Of a stretch of DNA of 64,000 bases, positions 1 to 9,310 are shown piece after piece. The stretch's first letter is position 1, and each line of letters opens with the position of its first letter. The translations under genes and the position numbers were made by a program. The DNA is from Streptomyces sp. (lineage in GTDB: Bacteria; Actinomycetota; Actinomycetes; Streptomycetales; Streptomycetaceae): the NCBI RefSeq assembly GCF_031181705.1, contig NZ_JAPSKN010000001.1, positions 1 through 64,000 of the forward strand, in the 5' to 3' direction. The notes beneath the pieces were generated by a model. The model worked only from the letters and a program-made list of their open reading frames with translations, did no database searches and was not told the DNA's origin.

Positions 1-90
1 TGTGGGCTCCGGCGCGGCGCCAAAGCTGCCGGGCGCGGTGGGTCGGGCGACTCCGGCCCGGTGCCGAAGCAGCCGGGTGCGGGCCCCGCC

Positions 91-1041
91 TCAGCCGGTG
101 GCCAGTCCGGCCGCCTCCTCCGCGCACCCCCACGCCACCGTGACGCCCGCGCCGCCGTGGCCGTAGTTGTGCACCAGGAGCCGGCCGTCCGGCAGGGCGT
201 CGCGCTCCAGGCGGACCGCCGGGCGGGTGGGACGCAGCCCCACCCGGTGCTCCAGTACCCTCGCCCCGGCGACCTCCGGCCGCAGCGCCGCGCAGCGTGC
301 GACGATCGCCTCGGCCGTCGCCGGGTCCGGCTCCAGGGACCACACGTCCTCCTCCGCCGTACCGCCGAGGACGAGCCCGCCCGGCTGCGGGAACAGGTAC
401 GCGTACTCCCCGGTCGCGTCAGTGGCGACCAACCACGTGTCGATGCCGGGGTTGTCCACCACGACCAACTGGCCGCGCACCGGCCGCACGGACGGATCCG
501 GCACCAGCTCCCGCGCCGCGAGCCCGGTGCAGTTGACCACGACCGGCGCGTCGGCCTCCGCGAACGAGGACACCGTACGCGCCTCGACCATCCCGCCCGC
601 CGCGACGAACCGCTCGCGCAGCCACGCCAGGTGCACCGGCATGTCGATGAGCGGCAGCCGCGCGCGCACGCCCGGCCCCGCGTACTCCCCGGCCGTGGTG
701 GCCCGCAGCCCCGGCACCCGCTGAGCCAGCCACCCGGTCACCTCGTCGAGCCGGGTCTCGCCCAGTACCCCTTCGACCATGCGTACGCCGGCCGTCCCGG
801 CCCGTCCGGCCAGTTCCTCGTACACCTCCAGCGACCGCAGGGCCCACGCCCGCGCCAGCCCGGCCGGCTCGATCCGGTAGGGCCACCACAGCGCACCGGC
901 AACGGCGGAGGTGGTCGCCTCGGCGGGGTCCCGCGTCCACAGCCGCACCCGCCGCCCGCGCTCGGCGAGAACCACCGCGGTCGTCAGCCCGACGACCCCG
1001 CCTCCGACCACCACGATCTCGTCACTCGGTTCGTCTGCCAT
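91..1041 (-). CDS. FAD-dependent D-amino-acid oxidase-like oxidoreductase
   Basis: A 316-residue flavoprotein of the DAO family. Residues about 9-22 form the FAD/ADP-binding beta-alpha-beta motif (VVVGGGVVGLTTA), and the C-terminus carries the family signature GHGGAGVTVAWGCA, which contacts the flavin. The family oxidises D-amino acids, or related amines, to imino acids with release of H2O2. Length fits D-amino acid oxidases (about 320-350). The ATG start lies just before the divergent gene beginning at 1107, so the two share a 65-base promoter region. The family assignment is firm, but the substrate (D-amino acid, glycine, sarcosine) cannot be read from sequence. Confidence 0.85.
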   Translation of the reverse strand: MADEPSDEIVVVGGGVVGLTTAVVLAERGRRVRLWTRDPAEATTSAVAGALWWPYRIEPAGLARAWALRSLEVYEELAGRAGTAGVRMVEGVLGETRLDEVTGWLAQRVPGLRATTAGEYAGPGVRARLPLIDMPVHLAWLRERFVAAGGMVEARTVSSFAEADAPVVVNCTGLAARELVPDPSVRPVRGQLVVVDNPGIDTWLVATDATGEYAYLFPQPGGLVLGGTAEEDVWSLEPDPATAEAIVARCAALRPEVAGARVLEHRVGLRPTRPAVRLERDALPDGRLLVHNYGHGGAGVTVAWGCAEEAAGLATG

Positions 1042-1106
1042 GGCCGGACCGTAGCGAATAAGTCATGCCGTGCTCACATCACACCCTGTGTGGGGATACT
1101 CACACC

Positions 1107-2150
1107 ATGTGCGCCGAGTACGCCCAGTACACGACCTTCGGCCTGGCCCCCGCGATGCGGGCCGGCGGAGTCCTCACGGACGGTGGTTACCAGGTCCACC
1201 GGGACTTCCTCGACTTCATCGTCGACGGACGCCCCCTGCTGTTCCAGCTCTCCGACCTCGACGCGGTCTCCCCGCTCGCCTCCGACGTCCCGCCCGCGAT
1301 CTTCACCGCCCAGGTCCGCAGCCTGCTCCTGGAGAGCCCGGCCCCGCTGCCCGGGGACCGGTACGTCGTCTACGGCTGCCCCGAGTGCGAGGACCTGGCC
1401 TGCGGCGCCGTGACCGCCGTGATCCGCCCCGACGGCGAGGACGTCGTCTGGCGGGACTTCGCCTGGCAGACCGACGAACACGCCGACCTCGAACGCAACG
1501 GCTACCACGGCATCGGCCCGTTCCGCTTCCGCGGCGGCGAGTACCGCACGGCCCTGACCGCCCTGCTCGACGGCTCCGCCCCGGACCCCCGCCGCCGCGT
1601 CCTGCTGATCGGCGCCCGCGTCGCCGTCCTGGCCAGGCTCGCCGCCGCGTTACGCACCATCGGGGTCGGCGCCGACATCGCCCACGACGCCCACGGCGTG
1701 CCCCCCGACGAACTGCGCGGCTACGCCGCCGTCGTCTTCGGCCCGGACACCGCCGAGCGGGAACGCGCCGCCGTCCGCCGCGCCTTCGAACACGCCCGGG
1801 TCCCGGTCGCCCACGTCGACGGCCTCGCCCCGATCGTCCCGCTCCTCGTCGCCCAGACCGAACACGCCCTGGACCGCAGCCCCGCCGGACAGCGCCGCCT
1901 CACCGCCCTGACCGCCGACGGCGGCGGCGCGGACGTCGAGGTCACCTCCGCCTGCCGGCTCACCCTCACCGCGTTCCGCGTCGACCGGCTCTCCCGCACC
2001 CACACCCACGAACTGTTCGACGGCGTCCTGCCACCGGGCCGCCACCGCCTCCCGCTGGACGCCAAGGCGGTGAAGGGGCAGTCCTTCCTCGTCGCGCGCA
2101 CCACGGGCAGCGTCCTGGTGACGGCGGTGACCCACCCGGCGGCCCCTTAG
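1107..2150 (+). CDS. Conserved protein of unknown function with a TTA codon
   Basis: A 347-residue protein I do not recognise. It appears to have an N-terminal alpha/beta region with a CPEC motif (near residue 93), a central Rossmann-like stretch beginning RRRVLLIGARVAVLARLA, and a beta-rich C-terminus. No signal peptide or membrane segment is visible. The ATG at 1107 starts the conserved-looking MCAEYAQYTTFGL; an in-frame start 42 bases upstream is possible but would add a poor N-terminus. Codon 182 (1650-1652) is TTA, so translation should depend on the bldA leucyl-tRNA if the host is Streptomyces. It ends 13 bases before the ABC-F gene, so the two may be co-transcribed. Confidence 0.75.
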   Translation: MCAEYAQYTTFGLAPAMRAGGVLTDGGYQVHRDFLDFIVDGRPLLFQLSDLDAVSPLASDVPPAIFTAQVRSLLLESPAPLPGDRYVVYGCPECEDLACGAVTAVIRPDGEDVVWRDFAWQTDEHADLERNGYHGIGPFRFRGGEYRTALTALLDGSAPDPRRRVLLIGARVAVLARLAAALRTIGVGADIAHDAHGVPPDELRGYAAVVFGPDTAERERAAVRRAFEHARVPVAHVDGLAPIVPLLVAQTEHALDRSPAGQRRLTALTADGGGADVEVTSACRLTLTAFRVDRLSRTHTHELFDGVLPPGRHRLPLDAKAVKGQSFLVARTTGSVLVTAVTHPAAP

Positions 2151-2163
2151 GATCGGCCCTGAG

Positions 2164-3804
2164 ATGACTGCCACCCTCGTCGCCAAGAACCTCGCCGCCG
2201 GCCACGGCGACCGCGCCCTGTTCACCGGGCTCGACCTCGTCGTCGCGCCCGGCGACGTGATCGGCCTGGTCGGCGCCAACGGCGCGGGCAAGTCCACCCT
2301 GCTGAGGATGCTCGCCGGCCTCACCACACCCGAGCAGGGGGAACTGCGCCTGTCCCCGCCGAGCGCCACCGTCGGCCACCTGCCGCAGGAGCCCGACCGC
2401 CGGCCCGGCGAGACCGTCCGGGCGTTCCTGGCCCGCCGCACCGGCGTCGCCGAGGCGCAGCGGCTCCTGGACGAGGCGACGCAGGCCCTGGTCGACGCGG
2501 CGCCGGGCGCCGACGACGCCTACGCCACGAGCCTGGAGCGCTGGCTCGCCCTCGGCGGCGCCGACCTCGACGACCGCGCCGAGGAGGTGGCCGACTCCCT
2601 CGGTCTCGCGATCGACCTGGACCAGCCGATGACCTCCCTGTCCGGCGGCCAGGCCGCCCGCGCCTCACTCGCCTCCCTCCTGCTGTCCCGCTACGACGTC
2701 TTCCTCCTGGACGAGCCGACCAACGACCTCGACCTGGACGGCCTGGAGCGCCTCGAACGCTTCGTCTGCGGCCTGCGCGCCGGCACGGTGGTCGTCAGCC
2801 ACGACCGCGAGTTCCTCACCCGCACGGTCACCAAGGTCCTCGAACTCGACCTCGCCCAGGGGGAGATCAACCTCTACGGCGGTGGCTACGCGGCCTACCT
2901 GGAGGAACGGGACGTCGCCCGGCGGCACGCCCGCGACGAGTACGAGGAGTACGCCGACAAGAAGGCGGCCCTCCAGGACCGCGCGCAGACGCAGCGCTCC
3001 TGGATGGACAAGGGCGTGAAGAACGCGCGCCGCAAGGCGGGCAACGACAACGACAAGATCGGCCGCAAGTTCCGCAGCGAGGCCAGCGAGAAGCAGGCCG
3101 CGAAGGCCCGCCAGACCCAGCGCATGATCGAACGCCTGGACGTCGTGGAGGAACCCCGCAAGGAGTGGGAACTGCGCATGGAGATCGCGTCGGCGCCCCG
3201 CTCGGGTGCCGTCGTCGCGACCCTGCGGGACGCCGAGGTGCGCCGCGGCGGCTTCGTCCTCGGCCCGGTGTCCCTCCAGATCGACTGGGCGGACCGGGTG
3301 GCGGTGACCGGCGCGAACGGCGCCGGCAAGTCCACGCTGCTCGCCGCCCTGCTGGGCCGGATCCCGCTGGACGCCGGGCACGCCGCGCTCGGCTCGGGTG
3401 TCCTGCTCGGTGAGGTCGACCAGGCCCGCAAGCTGTTCCACGGCGAGGAGTCCCTGCTCGACGCGTTCCGCGCGGCCGTCCCGGACACCGAGCCGGCCGA
3501 GGTCCGCACCCTCCTGGCCAAGTTCGGTCTCAGGACGGACCACGTGCTGCGCCCGGCGGCCACCCTCTCCCCGGGCGAGCGCACCCGGGCCGCCCTCGCC
3601 CTGCTCCAGGGCCGGGGCGTCAACCTCCTGGTCCTCGACGAGCCCACCAACCACCTGGATCTGCCGGCCATCGAGCAACTGGAGTCGGCCCTCGACGCCT
3701 ACGAAGGCACCCTCCTGCTGGTCACACACGACCGCCGCATGCTGGACGCCGTGCACGTCACCCGCCGCCTGGAGGTGGCGGACGGCAAGGTGACCGAGCG
3801 CTAG
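2164..3804 (+). CDS. ABC-F family ATP-binding protein
   Basis: A 546-residue protein with two ABC ATPase domains and no membrane segment, the ABC-F layout. Domain 1 has Walker A GANGAGKST from residue 37, signature LSGGQ and Walker B LLDEPTNDLDL; domain 2 has Walker A from residue 383, signature LSPGE and LVLDEPTNHLDL. A charged linker of about 80 residues rich in Lys, Arg and Glu lies between them, as in ribosome-binding ABC-F proteins. Such proteins act on the ribosome as translation factors or protect it from antibiotics. No neighbour suggests a specific drug, so a resistance role is not claimed. Confidence 0.9.
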   Translation: MTATLVAKNLAAGHGDRALFTGLDLVVAPGDVIGLVGANGAGKSTLLRMLAGLTTPEQGELRLSPPSATVGHLPQEPDRRPGETVRAFLARRTGVAEAQRLLDEATQALVDAAPGADDAYATSLERWLALGGADLDDRAEEVADSLGLAIDLDQPMTSLSGGQAARASLASLLLSRYDVFLLDEPTNDLDLDGLERLERFVCGLRAGTVVVSHDREFLTRTVTKVLELDLAQGEINLYGGGYAAYLEERDVARRHARDEYEEYADKKAALQDRAQTQRSWMDKGVKNARRKAGNDNDKIGRKFRSEASEKQAAKARQTQRMIERLDVVEEPRKEWELRMEIASAPRSGAVVATLRDAEVRRGGFVLGPVSLQIDWADRVAVTGANGAGKSTLLAALLGRIPLDAGHAALGSGVLLGEVDQARKLFHGEESLLDAFRAAVPDTEPAEVRTLLAKFGLRTDHVLRPAATLSPGERTRAALALLQGRGVNLLVLDEPTNHLDLPAIEQLESALDAYEGTLLLVTHDRRMLDAVHVTRRLEVADGKVTER

Positions 3805-3843
3805 GCGCCCTCCGGGCGGACGGAGGGACTTCGCGGACACGAC

Positions 3844-4401
3844 CTAGGCGGCCGCCAAGCGCCTCGCGAGCGAGGGGTAGTCGACGACGAACCCCTCCTC
3901 GTCGAACTCCAGGTCGCTGCGGAAGTCACCGGAGGCGTACCGGACCCGCCCGGGGCGCAGATGCGTGTACGTCTGCCGCGACGGCCGCACCGCCAGGTCC
4001 GGCACGGACACCCAGGCCATCAGCAACTCCGGTTCGCCCGGCCCGCGATGGAGCCCGTGCCGCAGCACCGGCATGCTGTTGGTCAGCGGACACAGCCCGA
4101 GGTCGCAGTCGAGGGCCCCGTCGACGTCCGGCAACCGCTCGCCGTCCGCGGACCATCCGCCCCCGCCGTCGTGCCGCAGATCGAGCGTGCGGCTGCCGCC
4201 GGCGGAGTCGACCGTCACCCGCAGCCGCCGGGTGACGAACCCCTCGGCGGTGTCCAGGTCGTACGTGACCCAGTAGGGCTCGGGCTCGGTCCCGACGGCC
4301 CGCCCGCGCGCCCGCAGGACGCCGTCCCGCACCTGGACCCAGGCGGTCTCGAGCCCCCGGCTCGCGGACACCTCCCAGGTGAGGACGCGTGCAGCAGACA
4401 T
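3844..4401 (-). CDS. Putative glycolipid-binding domain protein (DUF1089 family)
   Basis: A 185-residue protein. It starts with TWEVSASRGLETAWV and has the conserved run of Trp, Asp and Arg residues (WVTYDLDT, DLRHDGGGGWSADGERLPDVDG, DCDLGLCPLTNSMPVLR) that I associate with the putative glycolipid-binding family PF06475. There is no signal peptide. It faces the ABC-F gene tail to tail and precedes nothing obvious in an operon. The biochemical role of the family is poorly defined. Confidence 0.75.
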   Translation of the reverse strand: MSAARVLTWEVSASRGLETAWVQVRDGVLRARGRAVGTEPEPYWVTYDLDTAEGFVTRRLRVTVDSAGGSRTLDLRHDGGGGWSADGERLPDVDGALDCDLGLCPLTNSMPVLRHGLHRGPGEPELLMAWVSVPDLAVRPSRQTYTHLRPGRVRYASGDFRSDLEFDEEGFVVDYPSLARRLAAA

Positions 4402-4527
4402 ACCGACAGTCTAGATCCGCCCCGCCAGGGGCGCGGGCTGCGGTCGATGTGCGGCTGCCGCCGCGTGGGCGCGACCAGCCACGACGGACCCGCGGCTCCC
4501 CACGCCACGACCACCCCGGCCGAGCCG

Positions 4528-6954
4528 TCAGCGGCGGCCGTTCTTCGGATCGGCCAGACCGGCCCGGCGCAGCGCATCGGCCATCGCGCTGTTCGCCGGC
4601 GCGGGCGCCTGACGCGACCCCCCGCCCTGGCCCCCGCGGCCCCCGCCCTGGCCCCCGCGACCGCCGCCACCGCCCTGGCGCTGCTGGGGCGGTCGCCCGC
4701 CCCGCCGACGGCCCTCGCGCTCGCCGGAGCCGCCGCCCTGGCCGCCCTGCGGGGCCGCCTCGTCGTCCAGGCGCAGCGTCAGCGAGATCCGCTTGCGCGG
4801 GATGTCGACGTCCAGGACCTTCACCTTGACGATGTCGCCGGGCTTGACCACGTCACGCGGGTCCTTGACGAACGTCCTCGACATCGCGGACACGTGGACC
4901 AGCCCGTCCTGGTGGACACCGATGTCGACGAACGCCCCGAAGGCGGCCACGTTGGTCACCACGCCCTCCAGGACCATTCCGGACGACAGGTCGGAGATCT
5001 TCTCCACGCCCTCCTTGAAGGCGGCCGTCCGGAACGCCGGACGCGGGTCGCGGCCCGGCTTCTCCAGTTCCCTGAGGATGTCGGTCACCGTCGGCAGACC
5101 GAACGACTCGTCGACGAAGTCCTCGGGCTTCAACGAGCGCAGCACGGAGGTGTTGCCGATGAGCGCGGCGACCTCCTGCCCGGCCGTCTTCACCATGCGC
5201 CGGACCACCGGGTAGGCCTCCGGGTGCACGCTCGACGCGTCCAGCGGGTCGTCGCCGCCGCGGATGCGCAGGAAGCCCGCGCACTGCTCGAAGGCCTTCG
5301 GGCCGAGCCGCGCCACCTTCTTCAGCTGGCTGCGGGACGTGAACGGCCCGTTCTGGTCGCGGTGCGCCACGATGTTCTCGGCGAGCCCGGAGGTGATGCC
5401 GGAGACCCGGGCGAGCAGCGGCGCCGAGGCCGTGTTGACGTCCACGCCCACGCCGTTCACACAGTCCTCCACCACCGCGTCCAGCGAGCGCGACAGCTTC
5501 ACCTCGGACAGGTCGTGCTGGTACTGGCCGACGCCGATCGACTTGGGGTCGATCTTCACCAGCTCCGCCAGCGGGTCCTGCAGCCGGCGGGCGATCGACA
5601 CGGCGCCGCGCAGCGAGACGTCCATGTCGGGCAGCTCCTGCGAGGCGAACGCGGACGCCGAGTACACCGACGCGCCGGCCTCGGAGACCATCACCTTCGT
5701 GAGGTTCAGCTCCGGGTGCCTGGCGATCAGTTCCCCGGCGAGCTTGTCGGTCTCGCGCGAGGCCGTGCCGTTGCCGATGGCGATCAGCTCGACCGCGTGC
5801 TCCTTCGCCAGCCGGGCCAGCTTGGCGATGGCCTCGTCCCAGCGGTTGGCCGGGACGTGCGGGTGGATGACGTCCGTGGCGACGACCTTGCCGGTGGCGT
5901 CGACCACGGCGACCTTCACACCGGTACGGAAGCCGGGGTCCAGGCCGAGCGTCGCGCGCGTGCCGGCCGGGGCGGCGAGCAGCAGGTCGCGCAGGTTCGC
6001 CGCGAAGACCCGCACCGCCTCGTCCTCGGCTGCCGTGCGCAGCCGCAGCCTGAGGTCGATGCCGAGGTGGACGAGGATGCGGGTGCGCCAGGCCCAGCGG
6101 ACCGTGTCCGTCAGCCACTTGTCGGCGGGGCGGCCCCGGTCGGCGATCCCGAACCGGTGCGCGACGATCCCCTCGTACGACGACGGGCCGTCCGTCGGCT
6201 CCTCGGGCTCCAGGACGAGGTCGAGGACCTCCTCCTTCTCGCCGCGCAGCATCGCCAGCACGCGGTGCGAGGGCAGCTTTGTGAACGGCTCGGCGAAGTC
6301 GAAGTAGTCGGCGAACTTCGCGCCCGCCTCCTCCTTGCCCTCGCGCACCTTGGCGACCAGCCGCCCGCGCACCCACATGCGCTCGCGCAACTCGCCGATG
6401 AGGTCGGCGTCCTCGGCGAACCGCTCGGTGAGGATCGCCCGGGCGCCGTCGAGGGCGGCCTGCGGATCGGCCACGCCCTTGTCCGCGTCGACGAACGCCG
6501 TGGCCGCGGCGAGGGGTTCGACGGTCGGATCGCCGAGCAGCCCCTCCGCCAGCGGCTCCAGGCCCGCCTCGCGCGCGATCTGCGCCTTGGTGCGCCGCTT
6601 GGGCTTGAACGGGAGATAGATGTCCTCCAGGCGCGCCTTGGTCTGCGCGCCCCGGATCCGGGCCTCCAGCTCCCCGGTGAGCTTGCCCTGCTCGCGCACC
6701 GAGTCCAGGATCGCGGCCCGCCGCTCCTCCAGCTCCCGCAGATAGCGCAGCCGCTCCTCGATCGTGCGCAGTTGCGCGTCGTCGAGCATCTCGGTCGCTT
6801 CCTTGCGGTAGCGAGCGATGAAGGGCACCGTGGAACCGCCGTCGAGCAGTTCCACGGCGGCCCTGACCTGCCGCTCCCGTACGCCGAGCTCCTCGGCGAT
6901 CCTGCCTTCGATGGACGCTGCGCTGGTGGACCCGTTGGACCCGGGTGTCGTCAC
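4528..6954 (-). CDS. tex: Tex family RNA-binding transcriptional accessory protein
   Basis: An 808-residue protein with the full Tex layout: N-terminal helical domain ([16 protein letters not shown]), a YqgF/RNase H-like domain ([17 protein letters not shown]), helix-hairpin-helix repeats ([24 protein letters not shown]) and a C-terminal S1 domain (about residues 650-720, [20 protein letters not shown]). Tex binds nucleic acid and affects transcription and RNA stability. I chose the GTG at 6954 because the family-like sequence begins there and a GGAGAAGG stretch precedes it; an upstream in-frame ATG at 7014 is possible. A Gly/Arg/Gln-rich tail (about residues 735-785) follows the S1 domain before a short conserved-looking end. 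Confidence 0.93.
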   Translation of the reverse strand: MTTPGSNGSTSAASIEGRIAEELGVRERQVRAAVELLDGGSTVPFIARYRKEATEMLDDAQLRTIEERLRYLRELEERRAAILDSVREQGKLTGELEARIRGAQTKARLEDIYLPFKPKRRTKAQIAREAGLEPLAEGLLGDPTVEPLAAATAFVDADKGVADPQAALDGARAILTERFAEDADLIGELRERMWVRGRLVAKVREGKEEAGAKFADYFDFAEPFTKLPSHRVLAMLRGEKEEVLDLVLEPEEPTDGPSSYEGIVAHRFGIADRGRPADKWLTDTVRWAWRTRILVHLGIDLRLRLRTAAEDEAVRVFAANLRDLLLAAPAGTRATLGLDPGFRTGVKVAVVDATGKVVATDVIHPHVPANRWDEAIAKLARLAKEHAVELIAIGNGTASRETDKLAGELIARHPELNLTKVMVSEAGASVYSASAFASQELPDMDVSLRGAVSIARRLQDPLAELVKIDPKSIGVGQYQHDLSEVKLSRSLDAVVEDCVNGVGVDVNTASAPLLARVSGITSGLAENIVAHRDQNGPFTSRSQLKKVARLGPKAFEQCAGFLRIRGGDDPLDASSVHPEAYPVVRRMVKTAGQEVAALIGNTSVLRSLKPEDFVDESFGLPTVTDILRELEKPGRDPRPAFRTAAFKEGVEKISDLSSGMVLEGVVTNVAAFGAFVDIGVHQDGLVHVSAMSRTFVKDPRDVVKPGDIVKVKVLDVDIPRKRISLTLRLDDEAAPQGGQGGGSGEREGRRRGGRPPQQRQGGGGGRGGQGGGRGGQGGGSRQAPAPANSAMADALRRAGLADPKNGRR

Positions 6955-7054
6955 GATCCCGTACCGCCTTCTCCGCTGAGGTTGCGCGGCAATTGTGGCA
7001 GGTGACACCGACACCCGGGGATCAGGGCGGCACGCGGCGGCCCGTCGGCAGCGG

Positions 7055-7186
7055 TCAGGCCCTGCGGCTGCGGGTGGAGGACGAGGCCCCGCCGAAGAGC
7101 CGGGCCAGAGCCCGGAAGGGCAGCGTCACGACGGTGGCGACGGCCCCGCCGATCTGGCGCAGCACGTCTGCGATAGCACGGAACAC
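7055..7186 (-). CDS. LPFR-motif small protein
   Basis: A 43-residue protein starting at a GTG preceded by a good ribosome site (GGAGAAAGGGGA). It contains one hydrophobic amphipathic stretch ([18 protein letters not shown]) followed by the sequence [12 protein letters not shown] and a basic Ser/Arg tail, the hallmark of the actinobacterial LPFR-motif small proteins. The function is unknown; the shape suggests a peptide that lies on or in the membrane. A longer in-frame reading from 7264 exists, but its extra N-terminus is Arg/Gly-rich noise and would skip the ribosome site. Confidence 0.7.
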   Translation of the reverse strand: MFRAIADVLRQIGGAVATVVTLPFRALARLFGGASSSTRSRRA

Positions 7187-7339
7187 GAAATTCCCCTTTC
7201 TCCACTCCCGGCCGCGACGGCCGGTGCGGAGCGGGTACCGCGCAGACGCCTCACCATGCGTCACGGCCGGACACGCGTGCCCGGAAGGGTCCGGGGCGTG
7301 GGCGGAGCGGCCCCGACGAACGCCCCGCCCAAGAAGCCG

Positions 7340-8209
7340 TCAGCCCTTGCCGATCAGGTCCGCCGGGAACGCCCCCGCCATGACCGCGGCCCGCGCGAAC
7401 GCTCCGCCCAGCTCGGTCAGCCGGGCCACGCCCTCGGGGCCCAGGTGCTCGTACGGGGCCCGGTCGAGGCGGTCCGTCTCCTGCTCGATCTCGCCGCGCA
7501 AGGCCGCGCCCCGCTCGGTGAGCTCGCCGCTCCCGTCCAGCAGCCCGCGCTCGCGCAGCCGGTCCGACGCCGCGTCCCAGTCCTCCCGGCTCCAGCCCCG
7601 GGTGGCGAACACCCACTTCGGCGTCATGCCCTTGCCCGTGGCGGTATGGGTCACCAGGGCTTCGAGTCCGTCCAGGCCCGCGGACATCAGGGCGGCCAGG
7701 TGCCCGTCGCCCCGGTGCTCGCGCAGCAGGGTCGCCGCGTGCCAGTACCTCAGGTGCGGTTCCTCGGGGACGGGCAGGTCGGCGTGGGCGGCGTACAGCG
7801 GCCGTGCCTCGCGCGCACAGGCCTCGGCGGCCCGCAGGGCGAGCCGGGCGGCCTCCGCCATTCCCGCCGACGCCGGCGCCTCCTCCCCGAGCAGCCTGCG
7901 CAGGGTCGCGTCCACGGCACGCACGCGTGCGGCCAGCACCTGCCCGGGCGTGGCGGTCTTCCACACCGCGGGCACGTGCCGGGCCACCAGCTCGTACCTG
8001 TAGTTGTAGAAGGCCGCGGCCACCGGCCCGGCGCCGACCGGACCGAAGGCGGCGGACCGCACGGCGAAGTTCACGGCCCGGGGGTCGGTGATCCCGACGG
8101 CACCCAGTTCCCGGCCGAGGTCCGGCGAGAAGTAGTGCGTCGCGTGCAGGGAGTTGAGCACGTTGTGGCAGCGTCGGCCGGCACGCGGCTCCAGGGCGGC
8201 AGTCGTCAT
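7340..8209 (-). CDS. SCO6745-family protein (SalK-like)
   Basis: A 289-residue soluble protein. Features such as LNSLHATHYFSPD near the N-terminus, AAFYNYRYELV, and a winged-helix-like C-terminal part (SREDWDAASDRLRERGLLDGSG, LTERGAALR) match what I remember of the SCO6745/SalK-like family, which is widespread in actinomycetes and has no settled function. The ATG at 8209 follows a perfect inverted repeat (8221-8236) that would overlap the core promoter, so expression is probably repressor-controlled. Confidence 0.75.
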   Translation of the reverse strand: MTTAALEPRAGRRCHNVLNSLHATHYFSPDLGRELGAVGITDPRAVNFAVRSAAFGPVGAGPVAAAFYNYRYELVARHVPAVWKTATPGQVLAARVRAVDATLRRLLGEEAPASAGMAEAARLALRAAEACAREARPLYAAHADLPVPEEPHLRYWHAATLLREHRGDGHLAALMSAGLDGLEALVTHTATGKGMTPKWVFATRGWSREDWDAASDRLRERGLLDGSGELTERGAALRGEIEQETDRLDRAPYEHLGPEGVARLTELGGAFARAAVMAGAFPADLIGKG

Positions 8210-8220
8210 GCCGCGCAGGT

Positions 8221-8236
8221 TACCAACCGCTTGGTA
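8221..8236. promoter_or_regulatory. TetR-type palindromic operator
   Basis: TACCAACCGCTTGGTA is a perfect inverted repeat: arms TACCAA and TTGGTA around CCGC. It lies 11 bases upstream of the start at 8209 and about 90 bases before the divergent gene at 8324. Size and symmetry are typical of TetR-family operators. No TetR gene is adjacent, so the cognate regulator is unknown. Confidence 0.5.
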
Positions 8237-8323
8237 TGACCTCCACGGGCGTGCGCGGCAGGGCAGGAAAGGTGGGGTACTCGTCATTGCGGCCGTGCGC
8301 CGTGCCCGCGCACCATCGACGGC

Positions 8324-9283
8324 ATGGCCCAGCGCACGGTTCTCGCCGTCCTCTACGACGGCGTGCAGAGTCTCGACGTGTCCGGCCCCGTGGAGGTCTT
8401 CGCGGGCGCGGAACTGCTCGCCCCGGGGACGTACCGGATCCGCACGGCCTCCCTGGACGGCGCGCCCGTACGGACCACCAGCGGCCTGACGCTCGTACCC
8501 GACGCGTCCCTGGACGCCGCGCCGGACCCGGACATCCTCCTCGTCCCCGGCGGCACCGGCGGTCTGCGGCCCGATGCGCGACTGGTCGGCTGGGTGCGCG
8601 AGCACGGGCCGCGCGCCGGGCGGCTGGTCTCCGTGTGCACCGGCGCGAGCGTGCTCGCCGCGGCCGGGCTGCTGGACGGCCGGCGCGCCACGACCCACTG
8701 GGCCTACTGCGCCCGGCTCGCCCGCGACCATCCGGCCGTCGACGTCGACCCCGACCCGGTCTACGTCCGCGACGGGCACATCGCCACCTCGGCCGGTGTC
8801 ACCGCCGGCATCGACCTCGCCCTCGCGCTGGTCGAGGAGGACCTGGGCCGGGACGTGGCCCTCACCATCGCCCGGCACCTCGTGGTGTTCCTGCGCCGGC
8901 CCGGCAACCAGGCCCAGTTCAGCGCCCAGCTCGCGGCCCAGACCGCCCGGCGCGAGCCCCTGCGCGAGGTCCAGCGCCACATCGCCGAGTGCCCGGACGC
9001 CGACCTCTCCGTCGAGTCCCTCGCCGCCCGGGCCCGCCTCTCGCCCCGCCACTTCGCCCGCGCCTTCCGCGCGGAGACCGGCGTGACACCCGGCCGCTAC
9101 GTGGACCGCGTCCGCCTCGAACACGCCCGCCGCCTCCTGGAGGACACGGCCGACGGCGTCGAGGAGATCTCCCGCACCAGCGGCTACGGCACACCCGAGG
9201 CCATGCGCCGCGCCTTCGTCAAGGCCCTGGGCACGCCCCCGGCGGAGTACCGCCGCCGCTTCCGCCCCGCGCCGGCCCCCTGA
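8324..9283 (+). CDS. GlxA-family transcriptional regulator (DJ-1/PfpI plus AraC)
   Basis: A 319-residue two-domain regulator. The N-terminal 190 residues are a DJ-1/PfpI domain with the nucleophile-elbow sequence SVCTGASVLAAAGLLDG; the C-terminal 100 residues are an AraC HTH pair (SVESLAARARLSPRHFARAF and EEISRTSGYGTPEAMRRAF). GlxA-type proteins are thought to sense small metabolites through the first domain. The next gene, 28 bases on, encodes a free-standing DJ-1/PfpI protein with a matching fold, so the pair is probably one transcript. Confidence 0.88.
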   Translation: MAQRTVLAVLYDGVQSLDVSGPVEVFAGAELLAPGTYRIRTASLDGAPVRTTSGLTLVPDASLDAAPDPDILLVPGGTGGLRPDARLVGWVREHGPRAGRLVSVCTGASVLAAAGLLDGRRATTHWAYCARLARDHPAVDVDPDPVYVRDGHIATSAGVTAGIDLALALVEEDLGRDVALTIARHLVVFLRRPGNQAQFSAQLAAQTARREPLREVQRHIAECPDADLSVESLAARARLSPRHFARAFRAETGVTPGRYVDRVRLEHARRLLEDTADGVEEISRTSGYGTPEAMRRAFVKALGTPPAEYRRRFRPAPAP

Positions 9284-9310
9284 CCACCGCACCCGACCGG
9301 AAGGGATCCC

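Noticed and set aside
1-90. Possible end of another gene at the left edge
   Set aside because: Ninety bases without a recognisable frame or hairpin; nothing can be supported.
3961-7005. A 1014-codon open frame on the plus strand, antisense to tex
   Set aside because: It is the mirror of the GC-rich codon bias of tex: Arg, Gly, Asp and His-rich with no domain, and tex on the other strand has a complete family match.
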